Source: Cylicocyclus nassatus (lineage: Eukaryota; Nematoda; Chromadorea; Rhabditida; Strongylidae). Taken from it: a DNA stretch of 64,000 nucleotides. The stretch is taken from assembly GCA_958299035.1 (NCBI GenBank), contig CATQJL010000001.1, forward strand, positions 30,409,228 through 30,473,227, read 5' to 3'. The notes below the pieces were generated by a model. It was not told where the DNA came from. It searched no databases and worked only from the letters and a program-made list of their open reading frames with translations. This document shows positions 1 to 12,003 of this stretch, one piece after another (the stretch's first letter is position 1; each line of letters opens with the position of its first letter). The translations under genes and the position numbers were made by a program.

Positions 1-611
1 CGTTTTATGCTGCATCTAATGGTATGCATACAGCTTACATGGATTGGAAGCTTATATGGAGTTCCACTCTATTTTATAGATTGATCAAATTCTAGGATTT
101 GAATAAAAAATACGCTGACTGACTTCACATTGCGTAGAACTGGATCTGAGATGGCCAAGCAAATGGCAGGCTATGGCGATGTTTGTCAGGTAAAGCGAAT
201 CAAAAACAGTCTTGTAGCAAAAGCCTATCATCATGGATTAGCTGATTCGAAAGTACAAAGGCATTGACCGTTTATGCCAAAAAACAAGCTTGTTTACGTG
301 AGCTTTTAAGAGTAGTGTAAAGCAAGAATGAGTCATCAGCAGGGTGGTCGAGCAAGAGGTGTGGAATACAAGCACTGGATACAACCTCCTCGCCCCTCCT
401 TGAGTTCTGTATCAATACCTCCACCTCCCCCCCCCCCCCTCAGTATCATTTGCCTACTTTAAGCAGCATGACATTAAGTTTCTACCAAGCGTCATCAATT
501 GAATACTCTGAATATTATATCAGTTAACCCCTCGATGCCAGGTTTTAGCGATTTTTGAAGGGATATTGGGCCACCCAAGCGAAGTGGCCATTTTCAAAGA
601 TGGTCAACTAT
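1..611. other. No recognised gene; C-rich tract near 427-440
   Basis: I see no repeat partner elsewhere in the window. A short open stretch ends at a GT-AAAG donor-like site near 219, in two frames, but has no convincing acceptor or partner exon. A 14-base poly-C run lies near 427-440. Confidence 0.3.
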
Positions 612-1362
612 AAAGGGTGCCTAAAAATGTCCCTCACTTCTGATTGTAGATAACTCTCTTGTCGTATAGTCTCTCGAGGAGCTTCAGGAACCGTTTCGTG
701 GGACTGGCTTCAACGCAGATTTACAGTATCGAGCGAATCATTGATCTCTTTTCATTATTTTAGGATCACGGTATCCCACATTTCGTCGCTGTGAAAAAAC
801 AGCCGTTTCAAACATTTGAAAAAATTTCAAAAACTTGTGTGATGGCGTTTTCATGGAACGTGAGTTTGACACTTGACTTTGTACATGAGTTTGAAGTGTT
901 TTGAACGATGTAACCACATTTTAGGAACAACGGAGTAATGGCTGCCACTGCCTACCTAGCATCACTTTAAGAAAGCTTGAAATGAGATGCAAAGTTCAAA
1001 TTCGGAAACAGCAGTTCTAAAAGGAACGGAGTAATGGCTGCCACTGCCTAACTAGCGTCACTCTAAAGAAGCTTGATATGAGATGCAAAGTTCAAATTCG
1101 GAAACAGCAGTTCTACAAGCCTAGTATAAGAGTTTTGGATCGTTTTGTTTATTTTCCGAGCCAGATATATGGCCGTTCATGGCTCAAAACCTGTCAAAGT
1201 TTCTACCATGATCCTACAGTACTAAAGATAGGTGATTCGCCCCATACTGTAAATCTGAGTCGAAGCCAGCTTTACGAAACGGTTCCTGAAGCTGTTCAAA
1301 AGACTCTAGGACAAGAGAGTTATTAACAATCAAAGAGTAAGCACATTTTTTGGGACACCCTG
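612..1362. mobile_element. CAGGGTGTCCC-type MITE, copy M1
   Basis: The right end reads TTTTTTGGGACACCCTG followed by TA, and the left end (from about 612) is its diverged inverted complement. Roughly 180 bp at each side are inverted copies of each other (650-770 against 1200-1330). The arms share stretches such as GAAACGGTTCCTGAAG with their partner. The interior has no transposase. Three further copies lie at 10.66, 56.87 and 59.48 kb, so this is a non-autonomous family, probably Tc1/mariner-type judged from the flanking TA. The short ORFs across it are repeat sequence. Confidence 0.75.
924..1115. repeat. About 98-bp tandem duplication inside M1
   Basis: Two adjacent units (924-1019 and 1023-1115) share GGAGTAATGGCTGCCACTGC and AAGTTCAAATTCGGAAACAG with few differences. 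Other copies of the family do not show this doubling, so it looks local to this copy. Confidence 0.85.
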
Positions 1363-1479
1363 TACTAAAATACAAATGCGGATACATACATATCGGATGT
1401 CTTATTTGTCCCATCTTCCGCTTACAGTAATTGTCCTTCCAACAATGCTCCAAAAGGAACGAATTCAGCTACAATTATC

Positions 1480-2190
1480 ATTCAAAATTGTTTCTTCTAA
1501 GAAAAGATGTACTTGTTTTTCCATACCTGTGCAAATGGAAAGATTGCGAAATCATTGGGTTACGGTAACATGAGCCTGCATCACTGCATAAATTGTAAGC
1601 GAAGGTGGCAAAAATAAATATATTTGATAGTCGAAAATTTATCGTTCTCATAAAAGCGATTTGAGCCTGATTGGTGTTCCCCAGTTCAAGATACCAAAAG
1701 CGAAAAATGAGACATGTAATTCTGACTTGCTCTTGATTCCGTAATTTGGAAATTAGAGAATATTTGAGGTAGGATTCTTGATGTGTGCAAAGAATTTGAG
1801 TTCTTTGATTTAAGTGCAAAAAGAAGCAATTAAGCACCTTCAAAATAAAGCTAACATGTTCAAAAATGCTCATCTCGCTTGGTTGGTCCAATATTTGGAG
1901 GACTCAGGATTTGTTAAGAATTGGCCACAAGGTTTATTTGATACGTTAGTTTGAAAGTGACGCCCTTATGCTTTTAAGGCTCTTTTATAATGCCTACTAT
2001 ACGTAAGCGATGGTAGGCCAAAACTTTAAGGTGCTAGCTGGATAATGAGCCTATTTGACATTTTTAACGCATACCATGCTATCGCTAGCATCAGTATCAC
2101 CTTGATAACCTCCTTCTTTCCCCTTATAAGGACCCTCTGGTTGTGGCGTGCCACAACCAGAGGGTCTCGTGCCACCCCCACGCTTGACCT
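1480..2190. repeat. Dispersed repeat D, copy 1
   Basis: A diverged homologue lies in the same orientation at 52285-52920. Shared pieces include the stretch around GATTTGAGCCTGATTGGT (here) and TTTCAGACTGATTGGT (there), and the CGTGCCA...CACGCTTGAC segment. A third partial copy is at 48870-49150. No coding content is recognised; ORFs on both strands here are not preserved in the other copies. Confidence 0.65.
2131..2166. repeat. Perfect hairpin inside repeat D copy 1
   Basis: The arms GACCCTCTGGTTGTGG and CCACAACCAGAGGGTC are perfectly complementary around CGTG. The second copy of repeat D lacks this perfect palindrome, so it was gained or preserved here alone. Confidence 0.9.
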
Positions 2191-2289
2191 GGTTATCAGC
2201 AACCCCAGTTTCACCTGATTAGCGCCGTATGCATTGCTGTGCATACAGCAATTTGAGATAAACAACTGGGTTGAATTTGTCATTGTGAA

Positions 2290-3570
2290 TATATCATCGC
2301 TAAATTAATCAAACCATAACTGACTTTCTAGAATTGCTTCTTCCAATAATTAAAATACAAATGTCACTGATGAGTGATGCAAGAATCTGCCGGTTTGTTC
2401 ATGAACTGAACGCATAGACGCATTTAAAATTTCTTTGTCAGAGGAATGATTTTTACAAGTAAATTCAATGTCTGGATATATCTAGATTTTAGATCATATG
2501 CTGTCCCTGTAGATGATAATAAATGATAACTATTTAAAATACTAGGCGGGTACATAACTATTACAACTTCCCCATTGTTTTCGCTGGTGCGCACAACCTT
2601 CTGCCACGCCGTCAAATCTTCATCTCCTTTTTTAAATTTCAGCGGATCAGGTCCTCAAATAGTCAACCAGCGCCCAAGATCTTCTTCAAAATCAAACAAA
2701 TGCCGTTCCTAAGATTTGCGAAAGACTGATCAGATGATAACCTGATAAAGTGAAGTCCCGGGAATACACTGCATAAAGTTCATGTTTGCAGGACAGCTAT
2801 GACTACTTTGCTGTATGAGATCATTGTTTTGTTGGCAAAAAACATACTGAACCCATCTACCAGGCTTTCTTTTGCAGTACGGATCCGTTTAAACGGTGCA
2901 GTTGGATTGCACGTGGTATTAGCGATCATTTCGTTGTCCGGAGATTTTGTGTGCAGGACCTCTTGCCGATTTTACAAAAAGCCTTGTTCAAGGGCGCGCT
3001 GCAAAACTTTGGTTCTTCAAGCAATTTATTCCTTTTTTCATCTCATATTGACGGAGGACGCAATTTTTCATAGTCGGTAAGAGAATTAGGGAAAACACTT
3101 TACTCGTAAGAACAATTGAGCAAATGTCAAAAATGCTTCTTATAGCCTGTTGTGAAACCCATCTTTGGAAGCTGATAAACCACAACAGATCAGTTTTTTA
3201 AATTGAAACTAGTTAGTCTATTTCAAAAAGCATGATCAAGTCTTTACAATTATATGCTCATCTTGTCGCTAATTTTCGTCAAAGAAATCAGAGCGAAAAT
3301 GAAAATACGATCTTTTGGAACAACTGAATAGACCGCGTATCGTGTAAACGATATGCGCAAATCAGTGAATTTGATAATTATAGGAAACAGGTTTTCGACA
3401 AAAAACGTTGAAAATCGAAGTTTTAGGGTTTTTGAACAAGAATGAAGCCGTGTACAACCTAAATCGAACACATAAGACGGAATTGTAGGCAACGTGTTGC
3501 GCTAGAGGTTGAATTATCAAATTCAGTGAAAAAGAATCAGATTTGGGGTCAAGTTAAGAACTGACGCCTT
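2290..3570. other. No recognised gene or repeat
   Basis: Short ORFs occur on both strands (for example 2799-3080 + and 2988-3185 -) but without a recognised domain, a start context or splice partners. An open minus-strand stretch around 2780-2970 is mildly protein-like and is left unannotated. Confidence 0.25.
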
Positions 3571-3576
3571 GGAAAA

Positions 3577-3789
3577 TTGAACGAGTATAATGCTCTAAAT
3601 TTGGAGAGCATCCGTCAACAAGCAAGCGGCGAAACCTTAGAATTTATTGAGACTTGGCACAGTGAAGTCGACATCGACATGCTAGGCAGACATCATATTC
3701 GTATGAGAACAAAAAATCGTACCTTGATTCTGCGAAAAAGGCTTTTTCATGCAAAGTGGATATCATTTTGTAATTGGCATATCGAATAA
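3577..3789 (+). CDS. Unrecognised ORF fragment, possibly exon or relic
   Basis: The 70-codon frame has a protein-like composition (for example ESIRQQASGETLEFIETWHS) and ends at TAA at 3787-3789. The first codon is TTG; the first ATG comes about 33 codons later, so the true start must lie elsewhere if this is coding. It sits about 400 bp from the 3' end of the LINE at 4.2 kb and could be a relic of another transposon. I do not recognise the family. No splice partner was found. Confidence 0.25.
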   Translation: MNEYNALNLESIRQQASGETLEFIETWHSEVDIDMLGRHHIRMRTKNRTLILRKRLFHAKWISFCNWHIE

Positions 3790-4198
3790 CCCCTAGATGA
3801 AGTTTGGTAAAATTTGAAGCATCAAAAGATTCTTCCTTTCAGAACTTGAAGCTATCTTAACCCCTCATGCGATATACATCATAATCTTCATGACTGCAAA
3901 ATAAATGCGCCACACTCAAAAATATATAAAGTTGAGAAAAAGTATAAGAAGTATAAGAAGTTGCATTATATGTGCTGACTCATTGTAACAAGGAGGTGAG
4001 GGAACTTACATACCCTGATAAGCTCGCCGCCACGTAGTTAGCAGAGTCCATGAGAGGTCATGAACTGACAGCAACGCTGATTTGCACCCACTTAGCACCA
4101 AGAAGAGCTGATTTTGCACACGGTAACTTCGCTGTCATCCTGCACATCATGAAACGGGGGTTTTATTGAAATTTCGAGCTTGAAGTTCAGTGGTGAAT

Positions 4199-4232
4199 TT
4201 TGTTTATTTGTTTATTTGTTTATTTGTACTAT
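4199..4232. repeat. LINE 3' terminal 8-bp repeats
   Basis: On the minus strand the sequence is about four units of AAATAAAC. It marks the 3' terminus of the LINE. Confidence 0.8.
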
Positions 4233-4918
4233 ACACTCAGGGTGCACCGAAAAAAATAGACAAACAAACATAACATCAGCTCATCCTAGCCACCGACAGA
4301 TACAAAGATCTGAGGGTTTGCGTACTAGAGGCGCCAGTGGATAACATAAAATCTGGTATGAGTGCACGCGAACGAAGTTTTAGGCCAGAAGTGAAATGTG
4401 TAGCAACTGGCCTATGAATGTAGAAACCCTGCCGTCTACAAAAATTAACAAAGTACCCATAAATTTGAGTGCCAGCGAGCTTACGGGCAGAAACTAGCTG
4501 ACAGAACCCCTTTGAAGTAGAAGAATATTTTTGTAAGAACAGCAGGATTTACTGACAAGTGTGCAGCGAGAAAGCAGAATTAATATAAGAGTGAATTCAT
4601 GTAGGAAAATAGTGGATTCACCATCAGAAGCGACTAAAATATGATGGATAGGTTGTGTTTTTCTGTCAAGTAGGATGAGCTGAACATCGTTAGTAATGCA
4701 ATTGTTGCGATTGTTAGTAACATCAAACTGAAGATTATCAGTTGCAGAAAATCCTTACTGACTGACTGCAGATAATTTTAACAAGGAAAATTGCATAGTT
4801 CAAAAAGTATATCTGAACAAAATGGATAATGCGATAGTAAGAAAAGCCATTTGGTAGGACACGTCCGGACAGTGGAAACCATAAACCGCAGTGGAAAGGG
4901 CTGTGGTAATTGAATGTT

Positions 4919-6895
4919 CTAAAAATCATCAATTTCAATCACTCTCAACACGTTTATGTTTTCTAACATTTTCCTAAATTTGCAAGAATTTTCGCTACTA
5001 GTAATTTCTGAAGGAAGCAAGGCAAGCCATCGAGAGGTGCGGCAGATGAACGAATTAAAAGCTATCGAAAATAGTTTTTTGCCAAGTCTACGATAGTACA
5101 TATGAAACCCACCTGTTCGTTGGCTATGGGGTATAAAGCTCCAGTACTTACTTGCTCTCATCTTGGTCTCCAAACGCAGAATACGAAAACATAATACTAG
5201 ATCATTTACTACTCGCCTGTATTTTAGGCTCTGAAGCTTCAAGGTATCTAGTCTAAAACGATATGACGGTAATGACTGTGGATAGCCATCATCTGGGAAG
5301 CACCTATAGAAGACAATTCTTGTGAAAGTTTTTTGAATTTTTTCTAACCTTTCAATGTCTTTTTTCAAAAAAGGGCTCCAAATAGGCGATGCATACTCCA
5401 GATGAGGCAACACACAGCTTTTATACAAATTTACAAAAAGTTCTGGATCTTTACTGTGAATACTTCTAAAAATCTTGAAAAGCAGTGAAGATGATTTTTT
5501 AATGAGGAAGTCCAGATGAGCAGAAAATTTCAGTGAGTTATCAATGAGGACACCAAGATCTCTAATAATAACAGATGCTTCAAGATCGATACCATTGTAG
5601 CTGTAGACACGCCCAGGAGAATGTCCAAGGTGCATTACTGTCGTCTTTGAGGTATTTATAGGGATATTCCACTCTTCAGACCACTGTGACATTCGATGTA
5701 TTGCGGTCGACAGAGCTTCAAAAGCTTCATCTTGCTGATTACTTCTGTAGCAAAAATAAATTTTTATGTCGTCAGCAAACATCTGTACTTTCACATCGGG
5801 ATGAGTTTTTAAAAACGTTGGAAGTTCAGCCACATAGATCAAAAAAAGCAAGGGTGAAAGAATTCCTCCTTGAGGCACTCCACTACTACAATGGTAGCGA
5901 TCCGAATAACTGTTACCTACGCGGACCGTCATCCCTCTGTCTTGGAGATAAGATGTTAGCCAAGACAGTAGAGAACCTCTGATTCCACAACTTTCAAGTT
6001 TAAGAAGAAGCTTTTGGTGATTTACCTTGTCAAAAGCCTTGGAAAAGTCGAAATAAATGATGTCGACAGAATTTCCATTATTGAGAGCAGTTATCCAGTC
6101 AAATACTGAATCCAGAAGTAAAGTTGTTGTAGAGTAGCCAGGCAGAAAACCATGCTGTTCTGGTGGAATAACATGGTTACCGTTGAACCACTCATACAGC
6201 TTGGTTCGGACAACCTTCTCAAGGACTTTACCAGCAGAAGGCATGATGCTGATGGGACGAAAATTCGCTAAAGCAGTGATATTCTCTTTTTTGGGAATAG
6301 CTGTGACAAGAGCTTTTTTCCAAATTGCTGGGACCTTAGCAGTAGAAAGAGATACATTAAAAATGTACGCGAGTGGGTAACTGAGAGTAAGAGCGCACTT
6401 TCTGTATAGGATCTGTGGAATTCTGTCATAGGTGGCAGTATTCATAGACTTGAGTTTTTTCAAAACCTCAAAAACCCGCTCAGGAGTAACTTCCACAGAG
6501 CCACATGTTTCATGGACTTGCGTTGCAAGTGAAGTCAATGCAATGCTATCATGTGAAGGATGATCATATACTTTAGCAAAGAGTAGCCCCAAGGCATCAG
6601 CTTTCTCTTGGTCCTCATTATAGCTATTTCCAAGGTCATCCGACAAGGTCGGTAATGAAGAATCACCTTTGACTCTTGTTCTGAAGTAGCGAAATAATTC
6701 CTTGCTTCCACGTCTTGCGAGGTGAAGTTCATGATTGCTCACAAACTTTTTGAGATGGTAATTCAGATCAAGACAGACCTTTTTGTAAAGGGGGTTTGCT
6801 AATGGATCAAAAGAAACAGAAGAAAGTCTGGATTTTTGCTGATTGCTGATTTTTTTTACTTTGGATGCGTGTGTCGATGAATCACTCGAAAATCT
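4919..6895 (-). CDS. LINE reverse transcriptase (CR1/Jockey-like), open frame without ATG start
   Basis: The reverse transcriptase copies LINE RNA into DNA at the nicked target. The frame is open for about 658 codons. In order it shows: an N-terminal linker; the fingers motif with NFRPISIMPSAGKVLEKV; the palm motif YFDFSKAFDKVNH; SGVPQGGILSPLLFLIYV; the catalytic MFADDIKIYF, whose two Asp bind metal; the thumb region with HLGHSPG and DLGVLIDNS; and the usual CR1-type C-terminal stretch CRTSRWLALLPSEI. No ATG opens the frame: position 6742 is GTG and upstream sequence stays open to a TAA at 6896-6898. This agrees with 5' truncation and loss of the endonuclease. The intact frame suggests recent insertion. 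Confidence 0.92.
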   Translation of the reverse strand, partial: RFSSDSSTHASKVKKISNQQKSRLSSVSFDPLANPLYKKVCLDLNYHLKKFVSNHELHLARRGSKELFRYFRTRVKGDSSLPTLSDDLGNSYNEDQEKADALGLLFAKVYDHPSHDSIALTSLATQVHETCGSVEVTPERVFEVLKKLKSMNTATYDRIPQILYRKCALTLSYPLAYIFNVSLSTAKVPAIWKKALVTAIPKKENITALANFRPISIMPSAGKVLEKVVRTKLYEWFNGNHVIPPEQHGFLPGYSTTTLLLDSVFDWITALNNGNSVDIIYFDFSKAFDKVNHQKLLLKLESCGIRGSLLSWLTSYLQDRGMTVRVGNSYSDRYHCSSGVPQGGILSPLLFLIYVAELPTFLKTHPDVKVQMFADDIKIYFCYRSNQQDEAFEALSTAIHRMSQWSEEWNIPINTSKTTVMHLGHSPGRVYSYNGIDLEASVIIRDLGVLIDNSLKFSAHLDFLIKKSSSLLFKIFRSIHSKDPELFVNLYKSCVLPHLEYASPIWSPFLKKDIERLEKIQKTFTRIVFYRCFPDDGYPQSLPSYRFRLDTLKLQSLKYRRVVNDLVLCFRILRLETKMRASKYWSFIPHSQRTGGFHMYYRRLGKKLFSIAFNSFICRTSRWLALLPSEITSSENSCKFRKMLENINVLRVIEIDDF

Positions 6896-7134
6896 TTAGC
6901 GTGTGGCACAGCGTATTGGTCGTTATGTTGAACAATTGCTGACGTCGTCCTTGTTCTTCCAGATAGGAAACTGTGACACTTGTAGACCAGATTCGCGACA
7001 CCTTCCCGTTGATGGTGATCTGGTCGAAGAGTGAAGTAAGGAAGGCCTTCAAGTTGTCCCATAATATTCCATACTTCAGCGGCAGTGCGTTCCAGAAACC
7101 CGTTCGGGGAGAGGGGGGGATTTTTTCCTAGCAT
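6856..7134 (-). CDS. Unrecognised frame directly upstream of the LINE
   Basis: A 92-codon frame, opened by a TTG rather than ATG, overlaps the start of the LINE frame in a different phase. Its composition is ordinary (for example LRPDHHQREGVANLVYK). It does not show endonuclease motifs, so it may be the unrelated flank that the truncated LINE entered, or a chance ORF. Confidence 0.2.
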   Translation of the reverse strand: MLGKNPPLSPNGFLERTAAEVWNIMGQLEGLPYFTLRPDHHQREGVANLVYKCHSFLSGRTRTTSAIVQHNDQYAVPHAKDFRVIHRHTHPK

Positions 7135-7139
7135 CGGCT

Positions 7140-10100
7140 GCGAAGATTAAATTCAAATAAAGTGCGTGACGGCGCTGATCACACCCCTAAATTGGAGCTT
7201 TGCAGAATTTTTACGTGCCCATCACCGCAAAGTTTTAAAAGGGCGTGTGGCTACCGCTAACGAAAAAATATTGACAAGGTTATTGTGAGTTTCACAAAAA
7301 CTTCAAAAATCATTTCACTTTTTTAACCGTTTTTACTCCAGACATTAGCATTTCTCAAGAACTAGGGCACTTACAAAGGATACAAAAACATGGCAGTACT
7401 TTTGTATGTATGAGCTATATGATCACTTGTGTGGGAGGGGCTCAGGACTTTTAAGGGCGGAGTTTGCCATTTTACCCCAATCAATTTTTTCTTCATTTCT
7501 GACCGTGAGAAAAAATTTGAAAAGTGTACAATCAAGTTTGATGTGTCAAGCATATGCTAGAAAAAATGGAGAACTTTTGAGATTTTTTGGGACGAAGATA
7601 CGAGTTTTTTACGTAAATATTTCAGCTCAGAACTCCATGTGAAATACGAATTGGGCAGACTAATGATATCAAGGGTATAGAACTTGCTTTGCCCTGTCGC
7701 ATGATAGTTTAGGTTACAAAAATTAATGGGAAGATACAAAAAGACGACGGTTGTAATAAAAACGGCAAAAAATCATGAGCCACCGTAACAAAGCAACAAG
7801 TCCTTTTCAAAACATAACATCATTCTACCATGCCGCTGTCTGAACTTGATTGATATCACTTGTAATAGTGGGAGTTTGCTCTCATACGTCGAACGAAGGG
7901 TGGTTTATTTATTACTGCACATACATTCATCTGCTTGCGACATGGCCGATTCAGTTGATAAGTACTGAACACTTGCTAACAGGGAGATTGCAAAAGAAAT
8001 TGTATTTAGCGAGAAACTGAGCATGCGCCAAATGCTGCCTGTTTTTGCTGGTGCTTCTGAAAGAGCGGAACTGCATTGCATTGGCTACAATGTATATCGC
8101 GACGCACAGCTGGGAAGGTACAATCCTTTAACTATATTCTTAATTGACACTCTGCAGCTTGTCGAGCAAGGACCGTCATCCATGTATACTGTACCGCATA
8201 GCCTGCTCACTTAAAAGAGTTACGATTATATTCATCATGAAAACCACAACATGAACAAATACTGCGTACGTTTAGAACCTCAAATTGCTTGCGCAGTTTT
8301 AGAGGCTAGCAGACCTAAGCTTTTAAAAAGTACAGGAATATTACATCTTGCATCCGTTGCCCAGTAAAGATATGCAGGGTTACCTCAATCCAGCAAGGGC
8401 AGCTGATGTAGAAATACTAACGGGCAATAGGACATAGATAAGAAGTGCTATCATATTCACTAAAACGAGATTCACACCTGCAGATTAGCTTTTGAAAAGT
8501 TACATATCACTAAAGTTAGCCTTATGAGTTCATATATCATTCTGTTCTTAGCTGCCAAGCATTACTTTGAAGCAATTATGAGTCATACCAAAAACCCGAC
8601 CAGGCAGCAAAGCTCCATCTGAAAAATGCCTTTTGAGCGTGATATGCGTCAGCAGGCGTGGCTGATATACATGATATACAAAGACCCCCAGAAGCAGCAA
8701 ACCTTTCGCGATACAGCGCGTACTTATTTATACTCAAACCATAAATGGCAAGAGAAATAGGACTAAAAGAGAAAAAAGGTTCTTCTGCGGGAACCTTGTT
8801 TTTGACAATTCATAACTTCCTTCGGAGTTTCTTAGTATAATGATAAGTGGCCTATCTTGTAGCCGCAAGCCAGTAGTACAAAATACAATAAAAAGAGTTC
8901 GGACAAAAAAGTTTGCGAGAAAGAAAGAATTGAAATTTAAAATTTCTCAGTTTTTTCAACATTTTTTCATTGTGCCTCAAAGTCCGAAATATAGAATTTT
9001 CTTATTTTCTACGTACTGAACAGCTGGACGTTTTTGCAAAAACTGCCAATAAATGTCCTAGCTCTACGCTTACAGAATTGAGCAAAGCTTCGGCGACTGA
9101 CTTCCTCAGAAGAAAATTATGGGCCATAAAATGACCGCAACAGCTACCCTTGTTTAGGCGCCGATATCTCAGTCTGGATAACTTCAAAGAATGCAATTAA
9201 CTATGCATAATGTAGAAAATTTCCATTACATACAATAGCTAAGTTTTTGAAGAAATCCCATTGATACGCGCTTGAATTCTGGCTGGAAAAGTAAATGCAT
9301 TGAAATTCTGAATTTAGATGCGGTTATTTGAAGCTCATCGTCAGCAACCTTATAAAAAATGAGAATGAGAGCCCATTTCAAGCACCGTTAGATAGAGCAT
9401 GAAAACGGCTTCGTGGCAATATACTCCTTCCATTGTAAAGAAGAAGTATTGATGGAAAAAAGTTGCTCTGAAAAAAGGCTTAGAAAATCGGCCATTTCTT
9501 TTGCATCAACTTAATAAAAAATGTTTACGAAATTCCGAGAAAACGTTATTTTAGGGACAGAGGATGCCCAAATTGTGTAGCGCTCTGTCACTGACTTTCG
9601 ATATGAGCAGCTGAGAAAAGCCAGCACATTATAAGCATTTGAAAGAAGTTCTGATTCGCTAGAAAGCCCTAGAAGGTTTTGAAAAGGATTCGCAAGGGCT
9701 TACACTTAATAAAGAAAGCTGCAGTATTTTAATTGGGTTCAAATGAACGGATGTCGTACGGAAATGACATTTGTAAGGAGATGCTAGACGACTTGGTTAG
9801 CAAAATCCTAAACATTGTTGATTCTGCTGAGATATGACCTGGCGTTGTATATTTTCTATAACCTTTATCTAATCACTAAAGGGGGTCTTGCAAAGCAAAA
9901 TGCATTTTAGACTAACAAGGATTATCACTATATTCATACTAACAATGGTTAGAAATCGCCAATCCAAACAAGCTACAAACCATTAGGTGCAGCATGCTGC
10001 AGTTGAATTCGTGCATTCCATATCTGCATAGCGCCTATGTGTGCGCAGTTATAAGCCGTTAAATGCCACTGTTTTGCTGAGAAGTCGTGCTAACCGTATT

Positions 10101-10655
10101 CGGCTTAATGCTGAACCAAAACATGCGGCTAGGCTACTTTATATTCTTGAAGCTAAACGTGAGCTGAAAGTGCAACAATGTGCTTAATTTCGCAATTCTT
10201 ATGTACAATTCCTTCGCAATAAAACTGCTTACAACTCGTCCACAAAGACGCTAAGCAGATGGGGAAAAAAGTCGGCCTTTTATACTGCAGCTAATCGTAT
10301 GCAGCTTGGATTTCGACTTCTGACCATTTTCTTTTGTGTCAGATAACGCCTGTGCACCAAGGTGATTTCTGTAAGAAGGTGGATAGCGAAAGACGTCATT
10401 CTTCAACATGTATTCTGTTCAAAAACACCAAGTTCCCCTTTTCCTTCGTATAAGGCACCAATGCCGTTTGTAACATGCTAAAAATCAAGTTCGAACAAAA
10501 TTAGGCTGCGGAATTGGCAGCTCTAAAAAAATTCCGTCTATCGCATTTTTTGCTTGCAGTGGGTCTTCTTCAGCAATTATTACTCGGACGATTCAAGGCA
10601 AGTCAAACTTCTGTAGTAAATTGGGTACTCACTTACCGTAACAGAACAACATAGA
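7140..10655. other. 3.5 kb with no recognised gene
   Basis: AT-rich sequence with short ORFs on both strands (for example 7406-7642 +, 8023-8214 +, 9002-9196 -), none with a domain, paired splice sites or codon pattern I trust. Around 8550-8590 a stretch resembles part of the inverted-repeat element at 26.44-26.89 kb (CTTAGCTGCC followed by a similar segment) and is probably an old fragment of it. Confidence 0.3.
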
Positions 10656-10660
10656 ATATA

Positions 10661-11507
10661 CGAGGTGTCCAAAAAAATGTTCGAATTTTAATAACTTCCT
10701 TACATGGGAAGCTTTTGCGGCTTTGTGTGCCAAACGGTAGGGCTAGCTTCGACTTAGATTTACAGTACAGAGCGAATCACCCATTCCTTTAATTACTGTA
10801 GGATTACGGTAGGGATTCTCGACTAATTTTAGGCTTCTGATAGACGGGAATTGCTTCTAAAAACTCCAAAAAAACCGAGACGTCAAACTAGGAATTCCGG
10901 GAATGTTGAATATAATCATAAGATTTTCCGCCATTGTACTCCTCGGTTTCTTACAATTTGCGCACCGTAACGCTGAATTTTTGGCTTTTTTCCATTAATT
11001 CAATTCAACGTTGCAGTTACAAACACGTCGAAGTCTCAATCAAATCAGTCAAATTTAATCATTATGTGTTTAAAACCTGATTTTTGTAATTTTTTGCACT
11101 AGGAAGTTTTTAAGGTTCAACTGAATTTGCTTGGCAAAGGCAACGTTGATCTAGTAAATTTTGGAAAAAAGCCGAAAGTCATTGTTACATTGTTTTAGTG
11201 CTCATACCGTACGAAGCCAAAAAGTACGGTATAGGAAAGCTCTGTGACTCACTCCAAAATGTTAGTTGACGCCCTTCGGTTTTTTTTCTTTTGGAAAATA
11301 GAATCAGTTCTCGTCTGTCAGAAGCTTAAAATTAGTCGAAAATTTTAGTAATTCTACAGTAATTAAGAGAAAGCGGTGATCCGCTTTGTACTGTAAATCG
11401 AAGCGGAAGCTAGTCCTACTATATGGTACCCAAAGATCCGCGAAAGCTTTCCAAATAAAAAAGTCATTGAAGATCAAACGTTCGATACATTTTTTGGGAC
11501 ATGCTTC
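10661..11507. mobile_element. CAGGGTGTCCC-type MITE, copy M2
   Basis: The left end GAGGTGTCCAAAAAAATGTT follows TA and the right end contains ACATTTTTTGGGACA. The arms (10661-10850 and 11310-11507) are inverted copies of one another and share ATTTACAGTACAGAGCG-type sequence with M1, M3 and M4. The interior of about 450 bp is unique and non-coding. It was identified by comparison with M1 and M4 inside this window. Confidence 0.75.
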
Positions 11508-11739
11508 ATGTTCTCAATAGTTATTCACGAGGATATATGAAGACGGATTTGTTTGGCAAGAAACAAATCGATGGATCATTAGTGTAAACTAGCAGGGGTC
11601 TTATCTCGTGTTGAAAGTACCGTTTCAAATGAAGTGTTGCCGTCTCCCGTCATCCTCATCTCCGCCTCTTCAAGTTGCTCGGCCATATCACCTCGATGGG
11701 AGGCGTGGGGTACTACCCAGTCCACCGCCTGGTGCCACG

Positions 11740-11905
11740 CCAGCCGCCGGAGCTGACATCAACATCGCGGCCGGGCTACCGTGAGCCGCTCTCGTCGTCC
11801 ATGACCTCTCACCGAGAGATTTTCGCAGCGCCTCGCACCTCATCCCGCTGAGGAGCAAGAAATCCCTCAAAGGCCGCGCGATTGCCACAAATTATACATC
11901 GATCA
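11740..11905. repeat. Inverted repeat E, left copy
   Basis: Its reverse complement matches 13641-13790 (for example TGCGAAAATCTCTCGG and ATAATTTGTGGCA). The pair brackets element A1. It may be the arms of a larger decayed element, or two insertions of one family. Confidence 0.65.
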
Positions 11906-12003
11906 AGACCGCAAAGTTTGGTAGTTTGTTGGTAAAACACAATAAAACAACTCATACAAAAACAAAAAATGTAGAAAGTAAAAGACAACAAAAGCAAAAC
12001 ATT

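Larger units (their letters stand above)
4199..6898 (-). mobile_element. CR1/Jockey-type LINE, 5'-truncated
   Basis: The element is read on the minus strand: reverse-transcriptase frame (6895-4919), a 3' untranslated region of about 700 bp, and a terminal run of (AAATAAAC) units at 4199-4232. CR1-like LINEs typically end in short tandem repeats rather than poly-A. The endonuclease domain expected upstream is missing and the frame meets a stop at 6896-6898, so the copy is 5'-truncated, as usual for LINE insertions. No clear target-site duplication was found. Confidence 0.8.

Noticed and set aside
2780..2970. Minus-strand open stretch that looked transposase-like
   Set aside because: No catalytic motif or partner exon could be identified, and the stop density around it is ordinary.
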